Below, one piece after another: positions 37,647 to 46,190 of a stretch of 64,000 nucleotides of DNA. How positions within the stretch are numbered: position 1 is the stretch's first letter; the number at the start of each line of letters is the position of its first letter. The stretch spans positions 33,149 through 97,148 of the forward strand of contig JANSXK010000009.1 of NCBI GenBank assembly GCA_024742995.1, read 5' to 3'. The position numbers and the translations under genes are program-made. Source of the stretch: Gammaproteobacteria bacterium. GTDB taxonomy: Bacteria > Pseudomonadota > Gammaproteobacteria > Legionellales > Legionellaceae. The notes under the pieces are model-generated. The model saw only the letters and a list, made by a program, of their open reading frames with translations. It was not told the origin of the DNA and ran no database searches.

Positions 37647-39608
37647 ATGGGTCGAGAGCGTCAAGATAGACAACGTTATAGAGCTATGGTTCAAGAGCTT
37701 AATGAAAAAGTGCAACCTAAATTGTACTATCCTCAGACTGATGTGCAACAACGTGCTATCTGCGAGCATGCGCGCCACTGTTTCTTTGTGGACAAAGACA
37801 CACAAGTTCTCAAATACATTAATTCTAGAGGGACCATCATTTCCTTACCTAATACCACATTACAGTCTAGGGCATGGGAGCAGGTTAAGTCTGCTGGTTT
37901 GTATGGAGATCTGATTTATAAAGATCCGATGCACGATTCGGTGTCTAAATATGCACTAAAGAAAATACGCTCAAAGCATTTTGGTCCTGGCCTGCAATTG
38001 CACAATGATTGCTTAGATGTGTTACTACCTTTGGGTGTGCCCGAGGATCCTATCATTACGATGACTCAAGAGACATTAAAGACTATTCATTATGGTGGCA
38101 CTTATTTTAGACGAGTGTTGACATTATTTAGTGATCATTGGGATCCTTTTTTACAGGATCGGATTGTCGGATTATTGCAAATCAAAGAAATTTTAGCAGG
38201 TAAGCCGACACGTGATATTTACCAAATGTCTCGCAGGCCCCAGGCATCGGATTTCATGGGCGAAGGTGACAATGCATATGTTTTTTTTGATGATCCGGAT
38301 TCTCCAAAAAAATCTGAGTTTTGGTACGTTGATCGGTCTAGCTATGTCCCAGTTTTAACTCGATTTCCTATGAATACTGTACATGGTGAGCATTTTCGAC
38401 ATTTGTTTCATGGTGCTAAAGGTGAGCCAGAACCGGACCCAAAGCACTGGTATTCTAAAGATTATTGGCATTATAACGATGCTGTGACGTGGCATGAATT
38501 AGGGAAAGAGGCTAAGTTGAGGCACAATAACCCACAGAAATGTGCCATGGAACTATCAAAGGATGCGGCTAAAAAAATTCCTGAGTTATTACTGTCTGAC
38601 ATTAAACCATATCGACATATGTTTGAAGATTGGTCTTATCATGAAGCATCAAACGGGCTAACCCATGCTTTAGAAACGATGACCATAACACGAGAAAATG
38701 ATTTGTTTCGACAACGTTGTACCCAAATTCATGCGCTTCTCAATGTGATTGGTAACGATGTGTATGGGGCTTTTCCGAAGTCAAGAGGGGTTGTACCACC
38801 GGCAAAACGCCAAAAAATCATTGAGATGTTGGCGGCGCAGGCAGAGAATCCGGCCTCTCCTGAGGCTAAGCATTATCTGCGGACCAAGCATCGTGTGTAT
38901 CATGAGAAATTTCTAGAGCGCAATATATCACGTTACGAACCAGGAAGTTTTGTTTGGGACAACGATGATAAAATCGTACATTATATTGATGAGAATCGTA
39001 AGAGTATTGACGTACCAATGACGTCAAGTATTCGTAAAAAATTTCAAGTCAATGAAATAGAAGCTGGCGTAGGTGCTGCAACTCATATTTCTACAAGAGA
39101 TGTTTATAATTTGATGACGCGTCCCGGATTTTTCAGTTTTGTATTCGAAAGTTCACTTTATTATACGCCATGGCGTCCAGATAGGAGTAAAGATTTTCAT
39201 ACAGGCACTGCCCAAGAAATGTTGTATGAAATTCATGATATGAAATTATCGACCAGAGCTATTTTATGTCACATTGGTAAAATAGTTATGTTCGCAGTTG
39301 TTCCTACAGTGATATCCTTTTTTGGTCTTACTTTACCTTTATTGGCTTTTTTGGGCATAGAACATATTTATTTTCAGATTTATCAATGGGCAGCTTTGGT
39401 TTGGAACCTTGATTTTACTTTTCGATGCTTGAAAGCCGCTGTTTTGAAGAATGATTTGGTGAGCCCTGAACTGACGCAATTAGACCAACTGTTAGGAGAG
39501 CTACATTCAGACGTGCCTACACTCCAGCATCCACCACAACCTGTCGTACTAGATGAAAGACACGATCCTAGAGAAACTGAGGCCTTGTTGTCAGCGCCCC
39601 GTTTATAA
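37647..39608 (+). CDS. Orphan protein with repeated Asp/Tyr modules and a membrane hairpin
   Basis: 653 aa from the ATG at 37647 behind AAAGGGG. Not recognised. Three places share a pattern of aromatic-x-x-Asp, then hydrophobic-x-Tyr-Ile/Val-Asp/Asn, then Ile-x-Leu/Val-Pro: CFFVDKDTQVLKYINSRG near residue 45, EFWYVDRSSYVPVLTRFP near 235 and SFVWDNDDKIVHYIDENR near 430. Near residues 550-610 are two hydrophobic segments (IVMFAVVPTVISFFGLTLPL and nearby) that could form a membrane hairpin. The tail is polar. It is isolated from any operon. A host-membrane effector is a guess from architecture. Confidence 0.7.
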   Translation: MGRERQDRQRYRAMVQELNEKVQPKLYYPQTDVQQRAICEHARHCFFVDKDTQVLKYINSRGTIISLPNTTLQSRAWEQVKSAGLYGDLIYKDPMHDSVSKYALKKIRSKHFGPGLQLHNDCLDVLLPLGVPEDPIITMTQETLKTIHYGGTYFRRVLTLFSDHWDPFLQDRIVGLLQIKEILAGKPTRDIYQMSRRPQASDFMGEGDNAYVFFDDPDSPKKSEFWYVDRSSYVPVLTRFPMNTVHGEHFRHLFHGAKGEPEPDPKHWYSKDYWHYNDAVTWHELGKEAKLRHNNPQKCAMELSKDAAKKIPELLLSDIKPYRHMFEDWSYHEASNGLTHALETMTITRENDLFRQRCTQIHALLNVIGNDVYGAFPKSRGVVPPAKRQKIIEMLAAQAENPASPEAKHYLRTKHRVYHEKFLERNISRYEPGSFVWDNDDKIVHYIDENRKSIDVPMTSSIRKKFQVNEIEAGVGAATHISTRDVYNLMTRPGFFSFVFESSLYYTPWRPDRSKDFHTGTAQEMLYEIHDMKLSTRAILCHIGKIVMFAVVPTVISFFGLTLPLLAFLGIEHIYFQIYQWAALVWNLDFTFRCLKAAVLKNDLVSPELTQLDQLLGELHSDVPTLQHPPQPVVLDERHDPRETEALLSAPRL

Positions 39609-39677
39609 ATATCCTCATTTGCTACATCCATTTTTATAGACTATCTTAAAATAAGGCACGGCTTTTCGGAGTTGTTG

Positions 39678-40886
39678 ATGAAGCATGGCAGTCATCACCA
39701 TCTTGGTGATCCAGAATATAATAATCCTGATGCAGAACGATTTAATACCCCACGTCCTAAACATTCCAATGGATTTTCTAGAATTGCTTTTGTCATGCAA
39801 GGTGGCGGAGGCCTTGGATCGTATCAATTTGGCGTGGTGAAAGGATTATTAGAAGGTGGATTTGAACCAGATTGGATTGCTGCGACGTCGATCGGTGCGA
39901 TTCAAGCCGCAATTTTAGTGGGTAATGCCCCTGAAAAGCGTATTGAAAAACTAGAGGAATTTTGGGATCGCATTGCATGGTATTCGCCTTTTGATATTTT
40001 GGGTCATGAACCCTTAACGACTGATAATTATAATAAACTGAGCTCGCAGTCGGCATTGGTTATGGGTCAACCCGGATTTTTTTACCCGCGCTGGTCTTTT
40101 CCGTATATGCAAATGGCGGGGACACCAGCAACATTGAGTTTTTATGATACTTCTCCGTTACGACAAACGCTCATCGATTTGGTGGATTTTGATCGCTTGA
40201 ATAAAAGCATGACTCGTTTGAGTTTAGGGACAGTGCATATTGGCACGGGACATTTGATTTATTTCAATAACGAGCATTATAAAATTGGTCCAGAGCATAT
40301 TATGGCAAGTGCGGCCTTGCCACCTGGATTTCCAGCTATGGAAATTGACGGGGAGTATTATTGGGATGGTGGGATTCATTCTAATACGCCCTTAGAAGCC
40401 ATTTTAGATGCTAGACCCACAACAGATACCTTATGTTTTGTGATCGATTGTTTTGGTGGTGTGCCATTTATTCCAACAAATATGAACGGGGTTGATGAGC
40501 GTTCAAAGGATATCAGTTATAGCACGCATGCGCGACGGGTGATAAGACACCATACGCGCCATCAGGCTCTACAGACAGAACTACAAAAGCTTGCCAAGTA
40601 TGTGAATCCAGAGCAGCAACAAGAAATAGCACAATTACTGCACGAAGAAACGCCTCATCATCACACATTGGCTCATATCTGTTATAGCACGCGCTTACAT
40701 CGAGGTGCGGCAAAAGATTATGATTTTTCTCAGGTTATTACCAAAAAAAGGATTGAAGTGGGTTATAGAGATGCCAAGTTAGTTTTGGCGGAAGCGGATA
40801 TTTGGAATCACCCTTGTGAAACAGAAGCATTTCGATTGTATGAAGCACCCAATAATTTAATTTCTTATTTACGTGCTGATGATTAA
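39678..40886 (+). CDS. Patatin-like phospholipase family protein
   Basis: 402 aa, ATG at 39678 six bases behind GGAG. Patatin hydrolase landmarks: oxyanion loop QGGGGLGSYQ (residues ~41-50), nucleophile Ser71 in ATSIGA (the first Gly of GxSxG is Ala), and the dyad Asp230 in DGGIHSNTPL. The C-terminal part (~290-400) is the extra region seen in bacterial patatins of this length. It stands 21 bases before phaB and may act on PHA granules or lipids. Confidence 0.88.
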   Translation: MKHGSHHHLGDPEYNNPDAERFNTPRPKHSNGFSRIAFVMQGGGGLGSYQFGVVKGLLEGGFEPDWIAATSIGAIQAAILVGNAPEKRIEKLEEFWDRIAWYSPFDILGHEPLTTDNYNKLSSQSALVMGQPGFFYPRWSFPYMQMAGTPATLSFYDTSPLRQTLIDLVDFDRLNKSMTRLSLGTVHIGTGHLIYFNNEHYKIGPEHIMASAALPPGFPAMEIDGEYYWDGGIHSNTPLEAILDARPTTDTLCFVIDCFGGVPFIPTNMNGVDERSKDISYSTHARRVIRHHTRHQALQTELQKLAKYVNPEQQQEIAQLLHEETPHHHTLAHICYSTRLHRGAAKDYDFSQVITKKRIEVGYRDAKLVLAEADIWNHPCETEAFRLYEAPNNLISYLRADD

Positions 40887-40907
40887 ACATTGGCCGGGAG
40901 GATAAAT

Positions 40908-41678
40908 ATGACAAATAAAGTAGAGCAACGTAATTATCAGCGTATTGCTTTAGTATCTGGTGGCATGGGCGGTATCGGCACAGCCATTTGCCAGGCTTTG
41001 GCTTCTGCTGGAAATCATGTGATTTCTACCTACCAAAAGAAAGGTGATCATGAACATGCTGCGCGTTGGCAGGAAGATCAGGCGCAACAGGGTTTTGATA
41101 TTGATAAAGTTTATCTGGATATTTCTGACGCCGATGCTTGCCGGGCCGCAGTCGATGAATTACTGCAACGTTATGAAAAAATTGATATTTTGGTTAATAA
41201 TGCGGGTATCACACGCGACAGATTATGCCACAAAATGGCCGTTGATGATTGGCAACAGGTAATTGCGGTAAATTTAAACAGTGTTTTTTATCTCACCCAG
41301 CCTGTATTGGACAGTATGATGCAGAATACCTATGGCCGCATCATCAACATTTCTTCTATCAATGCGCAAAAAGGACAGCGTGGACAAGTGAATTACGCGG
41401 CTGCTAAAGCGGGCATGCATGGGTTTACCAAATCATTGGCACAAGAAGTGGCAGGCAAACAAATCACGGTGAATACCATTTCTCCAGGCTATATCAATAC
41501 CCAAATGCTAGGATCTGTGCGTGAGGACATTAAAAACCAAATCATCGCAGAAATTCCAGTTGGACGTTTAGGCGAACCCACTGAAGTTGCTCGAGTAGTG
41601 GCTTTCCTCGCAGATGATGCATCAGAATTTATCACAGGATCAAATATTGCCATCAATGGCGGGCAGTACGTTTCTTAA
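40908..41678 (+). CDS. phaB: Acetoacetyl-CoA reductase (SDR family)
   Basis: NADPH-dependent reduction of acetoacetyl-CoA to (R)-3-hydroxybutyryl-CoA for polyhydroxyalkanoate synthesis. The 256-aa protein (ATG 40908 behind GGGAGG) has the SDR motifs VSGGMGGIGTAIC, LVNNAGITRD, NISSINAQKGQRGQVNYAAAKAG (Tyr-x3-Lys) and NTISPGYINTQM, in PhaB style; FabG is the alternative. No PHA synthase is in the window. Confidence 0.85.
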   Translation: MTNKVEQRNYQRIALVSGGMGGIGTAICQALASAGNHVISTYQKKGDHEHAARWQEDQAQQGFDIDKVYLDISDADACRAAVDELLQRYEKIDILVNNAGITRDRLCHKMAVDDWQQVIAVNLNSVFYLTQPVLDSMMQNTYGRIINISSINAQKGQRGQVNYAAAKAGMHGFTKSLAQEVAGKQITVNTISPGYINTQMLGSVREDIKNQIIAEIPVGRLGEPTEVARVVAFLADDASEFITGSNIAINGGQYVS

Positions 41679-41691
41679 GAGGGGTGCGGTT

Positions 41692-42039
41692 ATGGAGAAA
41701 AAAAAACGTGCTGAAGGCAGCGGAGCACCATACGCTGGCTGGATTCAAGGTCATGCTTTTCAGCACGCGATGTTGCAAACCATGCTTCGTAATATTCAAT
41801 TTATGAACATCTGCCAGCACCATGGTTTGGCGCAAGCATTAGATTATTATCAACAATCGCAGCATCAAACATCAAGTGAATTAAACCATGAAGATTGGAT
41901 GAGGACTGCTGCTAACGATTGGACCCAATCCATGCAACAGATGTTGAATACCTATTTATCCCAATGTTTTGAATTTAATCGTTGGGTGGGCGCCGTGTCG
42001 GACACCACTGCGACAGTTACTGGTTTGAAGACGATTTAA
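41692..42039 (+). CDS. Small helical protein behind phaB, possibly phasin-like
   Basis: 115 aa. It starts with a basic segment (MEKKKRAEGSGAPYAG) and continues as amphipathic helices rich in Gln, His and Met (FQHAMLQTMLRNIQFMN, DWTQSMQQMLNTYLSQCFEF). Size, helicity and position 13 bases behind phaB would suit a granule-associated phasin, but I do not see a family motif. No good ribosome site besides GAGGGG at a wide spacing. Confidence 0.5.
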   Translation: MEKKKRAEGSGAPYAGWIQGHAFQHAMLQTMLRNIQFMNICQHHGLAQALDYYQQSQHQTSSELNHEDWMRTAANDWTQSMQQMLNTYLSQCFEFNRWVGAVSDTTATVTGLKTI

Positions 42040-42079
42040 CTTTGATTTGATACAAGCTCATTGTTTAGAAGACAAAAAA

Positions 42080-42110
42080 AACCCAGGAATCACTAGTGAA
42101 TACCCGGGTT
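42080..42110 (-). terminator. Terminator of cspA
   Basis: On the minus strand AACCCGGG pairs with CCTGGGTT around a 15-base loop, followed by a run of T residues (42080-42074 as A on the plus strand). It may also serve the convergent 115-aa gene. Confidence 0.75.
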
Positions 42111-42144
42111 ATTTGATCAACTCGCTTTGAAATCAGGTAGTCGA

Positions 42145-42351
42145 TTAAACTACTTCAACTTCTTCAGCTTGAGGACCTTTTTGACCTTGACCTGGCTTGA
42201 ACATAACAGCTGCGCCTTCAGCCAGTGTTTTAAAACCACTGCCTAAAATTGCACTGAAGTGAACAAAGTAATCTTTGCCGTTGCTCTCAATGAAACCAAA
42301 ACCTTTGCTTTCATTAAACCATTTTACTGTACCACGAACTTTTTCTGACAT
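42145..42351 (-). CDS. Cold-shock protein, CspA family
   Basis: Single OB-fold RNA/DNA chaperone of 68 aa. The RNA-binding motifs are KGFGFIES (RNP1) and DYFVHFSAI (RNP2). The C-terminal [15 protein letters not shown] is typical. It has its own strong promoter (42383-42412) and a terminator, so it is monocistronic. The untranslated leader of about 25 bases is too short for the long cold-responsive leader of E. coli cspA, which suggests simple regulation. Confidence 0.95.
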   Translation of the reverse strand: MSEKVRGTVKWFNESKGFGFIESNGKDYFVHFSAILGSGFKTLAEGAAVMFKPGQGQKGPQAEEVEVV

Positions 42352-42382
42352 TTTCTATATTACCCTATTTAGCTGGAGAACC

Positions 42383-42412
42383 ATTGTAACATTGAAAACT
42401 TCTCCTTGCCAA
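42383..42412 (-). promoter_or_regulatory. cspA promoter
   Basis: Minus-strand TTGGCA (42412-42407), 18-base spacer, TACAAT (42388-42383): five of six matches in each hexamer, about 30 bases ahead of the ATG. Confidence 0.7.
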
Positions 42413-42455
42413 GGTTTTTTTAGTGATGTCTTGTTTTACTTATTATGATGGATAC

Positions 42456-42491
42456 AAAACGACCGCTTAGAGTAAACGAAGCGGTCGTTTT
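42456..42491. terminator. Bidirectional terminator between the SPOR lipoprotein gene and cspA
   Basis: AAAACGACCGCTT (42456-42468) and AAGCGGTCGTTTT (42479-42491) form a perfect 13-base stem around a 10-base loop, with A/T runs at both bases. It follows the stop of the lipoprotein gene on the minus strand. Confidence 0.8.
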
Positions 42492-42508
42492 GAGACGTCA
42501 GTGATGAT

Positions 42509-43030
42509 TTAGTTTATCTCGTGTTGCACGATGCCCCAATGCTTGATTTGTGCATTGTTTTTAAGATCATCAGGTAAGGCATTGAGTTGAGACTCTGCTG
42601 CTTCACGAGTGGGATAGCTACCATATAAGCCTAGGTAAGAACCAGACTGTGATTTAACTTCTGCACTGCGTTCAGTCTTGGGTGCTTTATAGAGCTTCTT
42701 CGCAACAGGTGCTGGTTTTTGGTCATGTGCAATTTGGATGGTATAGCCATTGGGGCTTTGCGTATCCACCCATTGTCGATCGGCATCTTTCGATGCTACA
42801 GGCGAATTTGATGCACCTAGGTGATAGGATTCTGGCACAACGACTGTTTTGCTGCCTCTATTAGATCCATTTGATCCATAATTGGAATCATAGCCCTCCG
42901 GATATAATGGTGTATCTTCTTCCGGTAATGAATCCCAAAAATAGGGGCCCCGGCTTGTGCCATCATAAAAACAAGCAGACAATGTCACCGCCCATAAACT
43001 TATTCCAGCTATTCTCAAAAATTTATACAT
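42509..43030 (-). CDS. Lipoprotein with SPOR domain
   Basis: 173 aa from the ATG at 43030, eight bases behind AAGGA. Signal peptide with lipobox TLSAC (Cys20). A Gly/Ser/Asn-rich linker follows, and the C-terminal ~80 residues look like a SPOR domain, which binds denuded glycan strands at the septum: YTIQIAHDQ, then GSYLGLYGSYPTREAAESQLNALP and a final IKHWGIVQHE. It is divergent from dgt, and its upstream region overlaps the dgt leader. Confidence 0.75.
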   Translation of the reverse strand: MYKFLRIAGISLWAVTLSACFYDGTSRGPYFWDSLPEEDTPLYPEGYDSNYGSNGSNRGSKTVVVPESYHLGASNSPVASKDADRQWVDTQSPNGYTIQIAHDQKPAPVAKKLYKAPKTERSAEVKSQSGSYLGLYGSYPTREAAESQLNALPDDLKNNAQIKHWGIVQHEIN

Positions 43031-43113
43031 AATTGTCATCCTTTAGTGCAGATACTATGATTATCTGCAGTTTTGCAATAAACTTAAGCAATAATTCAAA
43101 AAAAGTTAATATT

Positions 43114-44436
43114 ATGTGGACACAACGTCGTTCTGGTCATACTCATCAACGCGGTCATCTTGACCAGCGTAACCCCTATGAGCGTGATAAAACAAGAGTT
43201 ATTCATTGTCCTGCATTTCGACGTTTACAGCGTAAAACGCAAATTTTGGGCACGGACGAAGGTGATTTTCATCGTACTCGTTTGACCCATTCTTTAGAGG
43301 TAGCATCAATTGGGGCAAGTATCGTACGTAGTTTATGGCGGCATCATCAACACGATGCGAATGTTGCTTTGTTGCCTGATGATGATTTGATTGCAGTCAT
43401 TTGTTTGTTGCATGACATTGGACACCCGCCATTTGGACATGGCGGTGAAGTTGCGTTGAACTATATGATGCGTGATCACGGTGGATTTGAAGGCAACGCG
43501 CAAACCTTACGTTTACTTTCCAAAGTAGAGACCAGTTATGGGGAATTTGGTTTAGATTTAACGCGGCGTTCTTTATTGGGTATTTTAAAGTATCCGGTAC
43601 CCTGGTCGACAGTGGTTGCCACGACAACGCCTAATACACCGTTAGATTCGAAAAAAACGATTCGTATTAATGATTGGCTGCCGCCGAAAGCTTATTTTGA
43701 TGCTGAACAAGCCGAAGTAGATTGGTTATTATCTCCATTCCAAGATCAGGATAAAACATTGTTTCAGTCTTTGGTGCGTGATCCTGGCGCAAATCAGCAT
43801 GGTCATGCCGCTTATCATAGTTTTGATTGCTCCATTATGGATATTGCTGATGATATTGCTTATGGGGTGCATGATTTAGAGGATGCCATTCATTTGCGAT
43901 TGATTCGTCGTGAGCAGTTTGATAGCGCAGCGTTGCAAGATAGTTTAAAAGCGACCCCTTGGGCGAAGCAATCAGCACAATTATTAGATCGGCTATTTTC
44001 TCATTCTCTATCAATACGTAAAGAAGCGATTGGTGAATTGGTGAATTATTTCATAACAGCGGTTGAGATTGTTATGATCCAAGATGGTTTTGAACACCCC
44101 ATACTGCAACACAATGTGGTGTTGAATGCGAGTGCGCAACCATTGTTATCGTATTGTAAAGCCTGTATTTATCGTTATGTGATTGATTCCCAGGAGGCGC
44201 GAACTTTTGAATATGGTGGCCAAAAAGTGGTGACACGCTTATTCGACGCATTCAGTTCTAACCCTGAGAATTTATTAGATGCAAAAAATCGCGAGCTTTA
44301 CCAAGCAGCAGATCAACGATCCGATGCGTTGCGGGTAATCTGTGATTATATTGCCAATATGACTGACGAATACGCGCATAGAATGCACGAACGTTTGTTT
44401 GGATTTAATACCAGAACGATTTTTGAACGTTTATAG
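43114..44436 (+). CDS. dgt: Deoxyguanosinetriphosphate triphosphohydrolase family protein
   Basis: HD-domain enzyme that removes triphosphate from dNTPs. Starting at the ATG at 43114 it has 440 aa. The metal-binding HD motif is clear: TRLTHSLEVASIG, LLHDIGHPPFGHGGE and DIADDIAYGVHDLEDAIHL. The N-terminal NPYERDKTRVIHCPAFRRLQRKTQI is typical. Frames extending to 43033 overlap the promoter region of the divergent gene, and I reject them. Confidence 0.93.
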   Translation: MWTQRRSGHTHQRGHLDQRNPYERDKTRVIHCPAFRRLQRKTQILGTDEGDFHRTRLTHSLEVASIGASIVRSLWRHHQHDANVALLPDDDLIAVICLLHDIGHPPFGHGGEVALNYMMRDHGGFEGNAQTLRLLSKVETSYGEFGLDLTRRSLLGILKYPVPWSTVVATTTPNTPLDSKKTIRINDWLPPKAYFDAEQAEVDWLLSPFQDQDKTLFQSLVRDPGANQHGHAAYHSFDCSIMDIADDIAYGVHDLEDAIHLRLIRREQFDSAALQDSLKATPWAKQSAQLLDRLFSHSLSIRKEAIGELVNYFITAVEIVMIQDGFEHPILQHNVVLNASAQPLLSYCKACIYRYVIDSQEARTFEYGGQKVVTRLFDAFSSNPENLLDAKNRELYQAADQRSDALRVICDYIANMTDEYAHRMHERLFGFNTRTIFERL

Positions 44437-44514
44437 GCTTGACTACCAAGTGGCTGCGAAGATAGTATGCACCCAGGGTTTGAAAGGGAACTGATAACCA
44501 CAATATTTTTATTG

Positions 44515-44540
44515 TTCCTAAAGGCATGATGATTTAGGAA
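44515..44540. promoter_or_regulatory. Palindrome ahead of the DMT transporter gene
   Basis: TTCCTAAA (44515-44522) and TTTAGGAA (44533-44540) are perfect inverted arms 10 bases apart, 29 bases before the start codon. It could be an operator or an RNA hairpin; no T-run follows. Confidence 0.35.
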
Positions 44541-44568
44541 TAAGATCATAACACTAAGTAGACATATT

Positions 44569-45465
44569 ATGGAACAAAACAGTTTTTTACGCGGTATTAT
44601 GTTTCTTGTCCTTGCTCAAGTTATGGTGGGCGTCAATATTGTGACATCGAAATTACTTTTGTCGTCCATGCCTGTGCTTGTGTTACTCGCCATTCGCTTT
44701 ATTTTTGCCAGCTTGGTGCTATTGCCTTTACATTGGACAACGCCGGCAAGAAAAGAGTCTATTAAGTCGTATTTTTCAAGTTTGACCAAGCGTGATTGGT
44801 GGTTTATTCTCGCACAAGCTGTGTCGGCAGGCGCATTGTTTAATTGCCTGATGCTGACCGGTTTGAACTACACGGGTGCGAATATGGCCGGCATTATTAC
44901 CAGTGCATTGCCAGCAATTATTGCGGTCATGGCCTGGCTTTTGCTGGGGGAGAAGTTATCTGCTCAGAAAGCATTCTGCATCATTTTTGCTACAGTCGGA
45001 CTGTTCATTATTGCGTATGACAAATTTAACAGTGGCGGTAAGGCGAATTCTTTCTTAGGGGATTTTATCGTTCTCTTTTCTCTTTTACCCGAGGCGGCGT
45101 ACTACGTGTTATGCAAATTTTACTCAAATCGCCTTCCTATATTTTTAACATCCTCTTTGCTCAATGGTATTAATGCCATTCTTTTTCTGCCGGCCTTGTT
45201 TTTTATCAATTGGGATCCAGCAATGGTTCATGTTTTAGGATGGTTTGTTTTAGCTGTGATTAGCCTGAGTTCAGGATTGTTTTATGTGTTTTCGATGATA
45301 GGTTCGAAACGAGTAGATGGCGCAATGGCATCTCTTGCGACAGCGGTGATGCCTGTGGCGACCGTTATTCTTGCTTGGATTATTCTGGGTGAGCAACTTT
45401 CTCTCTTAGAGTTCGCAGGCATGGGCCTGGTTTTATTCTCTATCGCACTCTACGCAAGACGGTAG
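44569..45465 (+). CDS. EamA/DMT-family transporter
   Basis: 298-aa inner-membrane protein with about ten hydrophobic helices in two similar halves, each with the EamA pattern (AGIITSALPAIIAVMAWLLLGE and MASLATAVMPVATVILAWIILGE). Such proteins export amino acids, nucleotides or other metabolites; the substrate cannot be told. Its start is preceded by a poor ribosome site (AAGTAG) and a palindrome at 44515-44540. Confidence 0.88.
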   Translation: MEQNSFLRGIMFLVLAQVMVGVNIVTSKLLLSSMPVLVLLAIRFIFASLVLLPLHWTTPARKESIKSYFSSLTKRDWWFILAQAVSAGALFNCLMLTGLNYTGANMAGIITSALPAIIAVMAWLLLGEKLSAQKAFCIIFATVGLFIIAYDKFNSGGKANSFLGDFIVLFSLLPEAAYYVLCKFYSNRLPIFLTSSLLNGINAILFLPALFFINWDPAMVHVLGWFVLAVISLSSGLFYVFSMIGSKRVDGAMASLATAVMPVATVILAWIILGEQLSLLEFAGMGLVLFSIALYARR

Positions 45466-45505
45466 TTATTCACGCTTGATATTTGACGCGCAGTTTTTAA
45501 AAAAA

Positions 45506-45581
45506 TGGCGTCCCCAAGGGGATTCGAACCCCTGTTGCCGCCGTGAAAGGGCAGTGTCCTAGGCCTCTAGACGATGGGGAC
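45506..45581 (-). tRNA. tRNA-Glu (UUC)
   Basis: 76 bases including encoded CCA. On the minus strand the acceptor begins GTCCCC and closes with GGGGAC-GCCA; the T arm has GGTTCGAATCC; the anticodon loop CTTTCAC gives UUC. It is almost the same as E. coli tRNA-Glu. It follows tRNA-Ala in the same transcript. Confidence 0.97.
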
Positions 45582-45601
45582 AATATGGTGCCTGGGTCTC
45601 T

Positions 45602-45677
<76 letters not shown>

Positions 45678-45694
45678 AAACTGTCGAAGCGCGA

Positions 45695-45724
45695 AGTATA
45701 CGAGAGTGCTGCTTGTAGTGTCAA
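45695..45724 (-). promoter_or_regulatory. Promoter of the tRNA-Ala/tRNA-Glu unit
   Basis: Minus-strand consensus TTGACA (45724-45719), 18-base spacer, TATACT (45700-45695), then a GC-rich discriminator (TCGCGC), typical of growth-rate-controlled stable RNA promoters. Confidence 0.85.
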
Positions 45725-45818
45725 GCCTTTTTTGAAAGACAAGATTGTAGCATTTAAAGATTGCATGAAATGACTTTTCTTATAAAATGGGGGCCAGTTT
45801 ATCAGTGGAGTGTATCAA

Positions 45819-46190
45819 ATGAAAAAAATTATGTTTTTACTTGGGTTGTTGTGTTCTTCTGTCGTGTTTGCCAAGCCATGTTGTCCCATTCGATTGATTA
45901 ATAACGGCACTACCGATTTGACGGTCCATGGGACCTTATTTAATGGGGGTACCGTTGAGCAATTCACGTTACCGGCAGGGCAGTTTTATTATCAACTGGC
46001 CACTGTTGAAAACTGTAAGTGGACAGAGGGTTGTGCTGAGACTGGTGCGTTTCTTTATATCAACGATAGTAATGGTGATCCAGTCTTTGTAGGTGAAGTG
46101 CCTTATCCTGGCGCGGTGATTATTAAAGGGACGGGCATGGTTAAAAACTGGACTGATAATAATAGGTTTACACCCTACATTGGCCATTGA
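45819..46190 (+). CDS. Small secreted protein, unknown function
   Basis: 123 aa, ATG at 45819 nine bases behind GGAG. Signal peptide MKKIMFLLGLLCSSVVFA, cleaved before KPCCPI. The mature part has four cysteines (the CC pair and C-K-W-T-E-G-C) and a beta-rich pattern with Gly/Asn turns (RLINNGTTDLTVHGTLFNGG), so a small disulfide-linked beta-sandwich in the periplasm or outside is likely. No family recognised. It overlaps the convergent ispA end by 23 bases. Confidence 0.65.
   Translation: MKKIMFLLGLLCSSVVFAKPCCPIRLINNGTTDLTVHGTLFNGGTVEQFTLPAGQFYYQLATVENCKWTEGCAETGAFLYINDSNGDPVFVGEVPYPGAVIIKGTGMVKNWTDNNRFTPYIGH

Noticed and set aside
40908..41678. Calling the SDR gene fabG
   Set aside because: No fatty-acid synthesis genes nearby and the motif details fit PhaB better, though FabG cannot be fully excluded.
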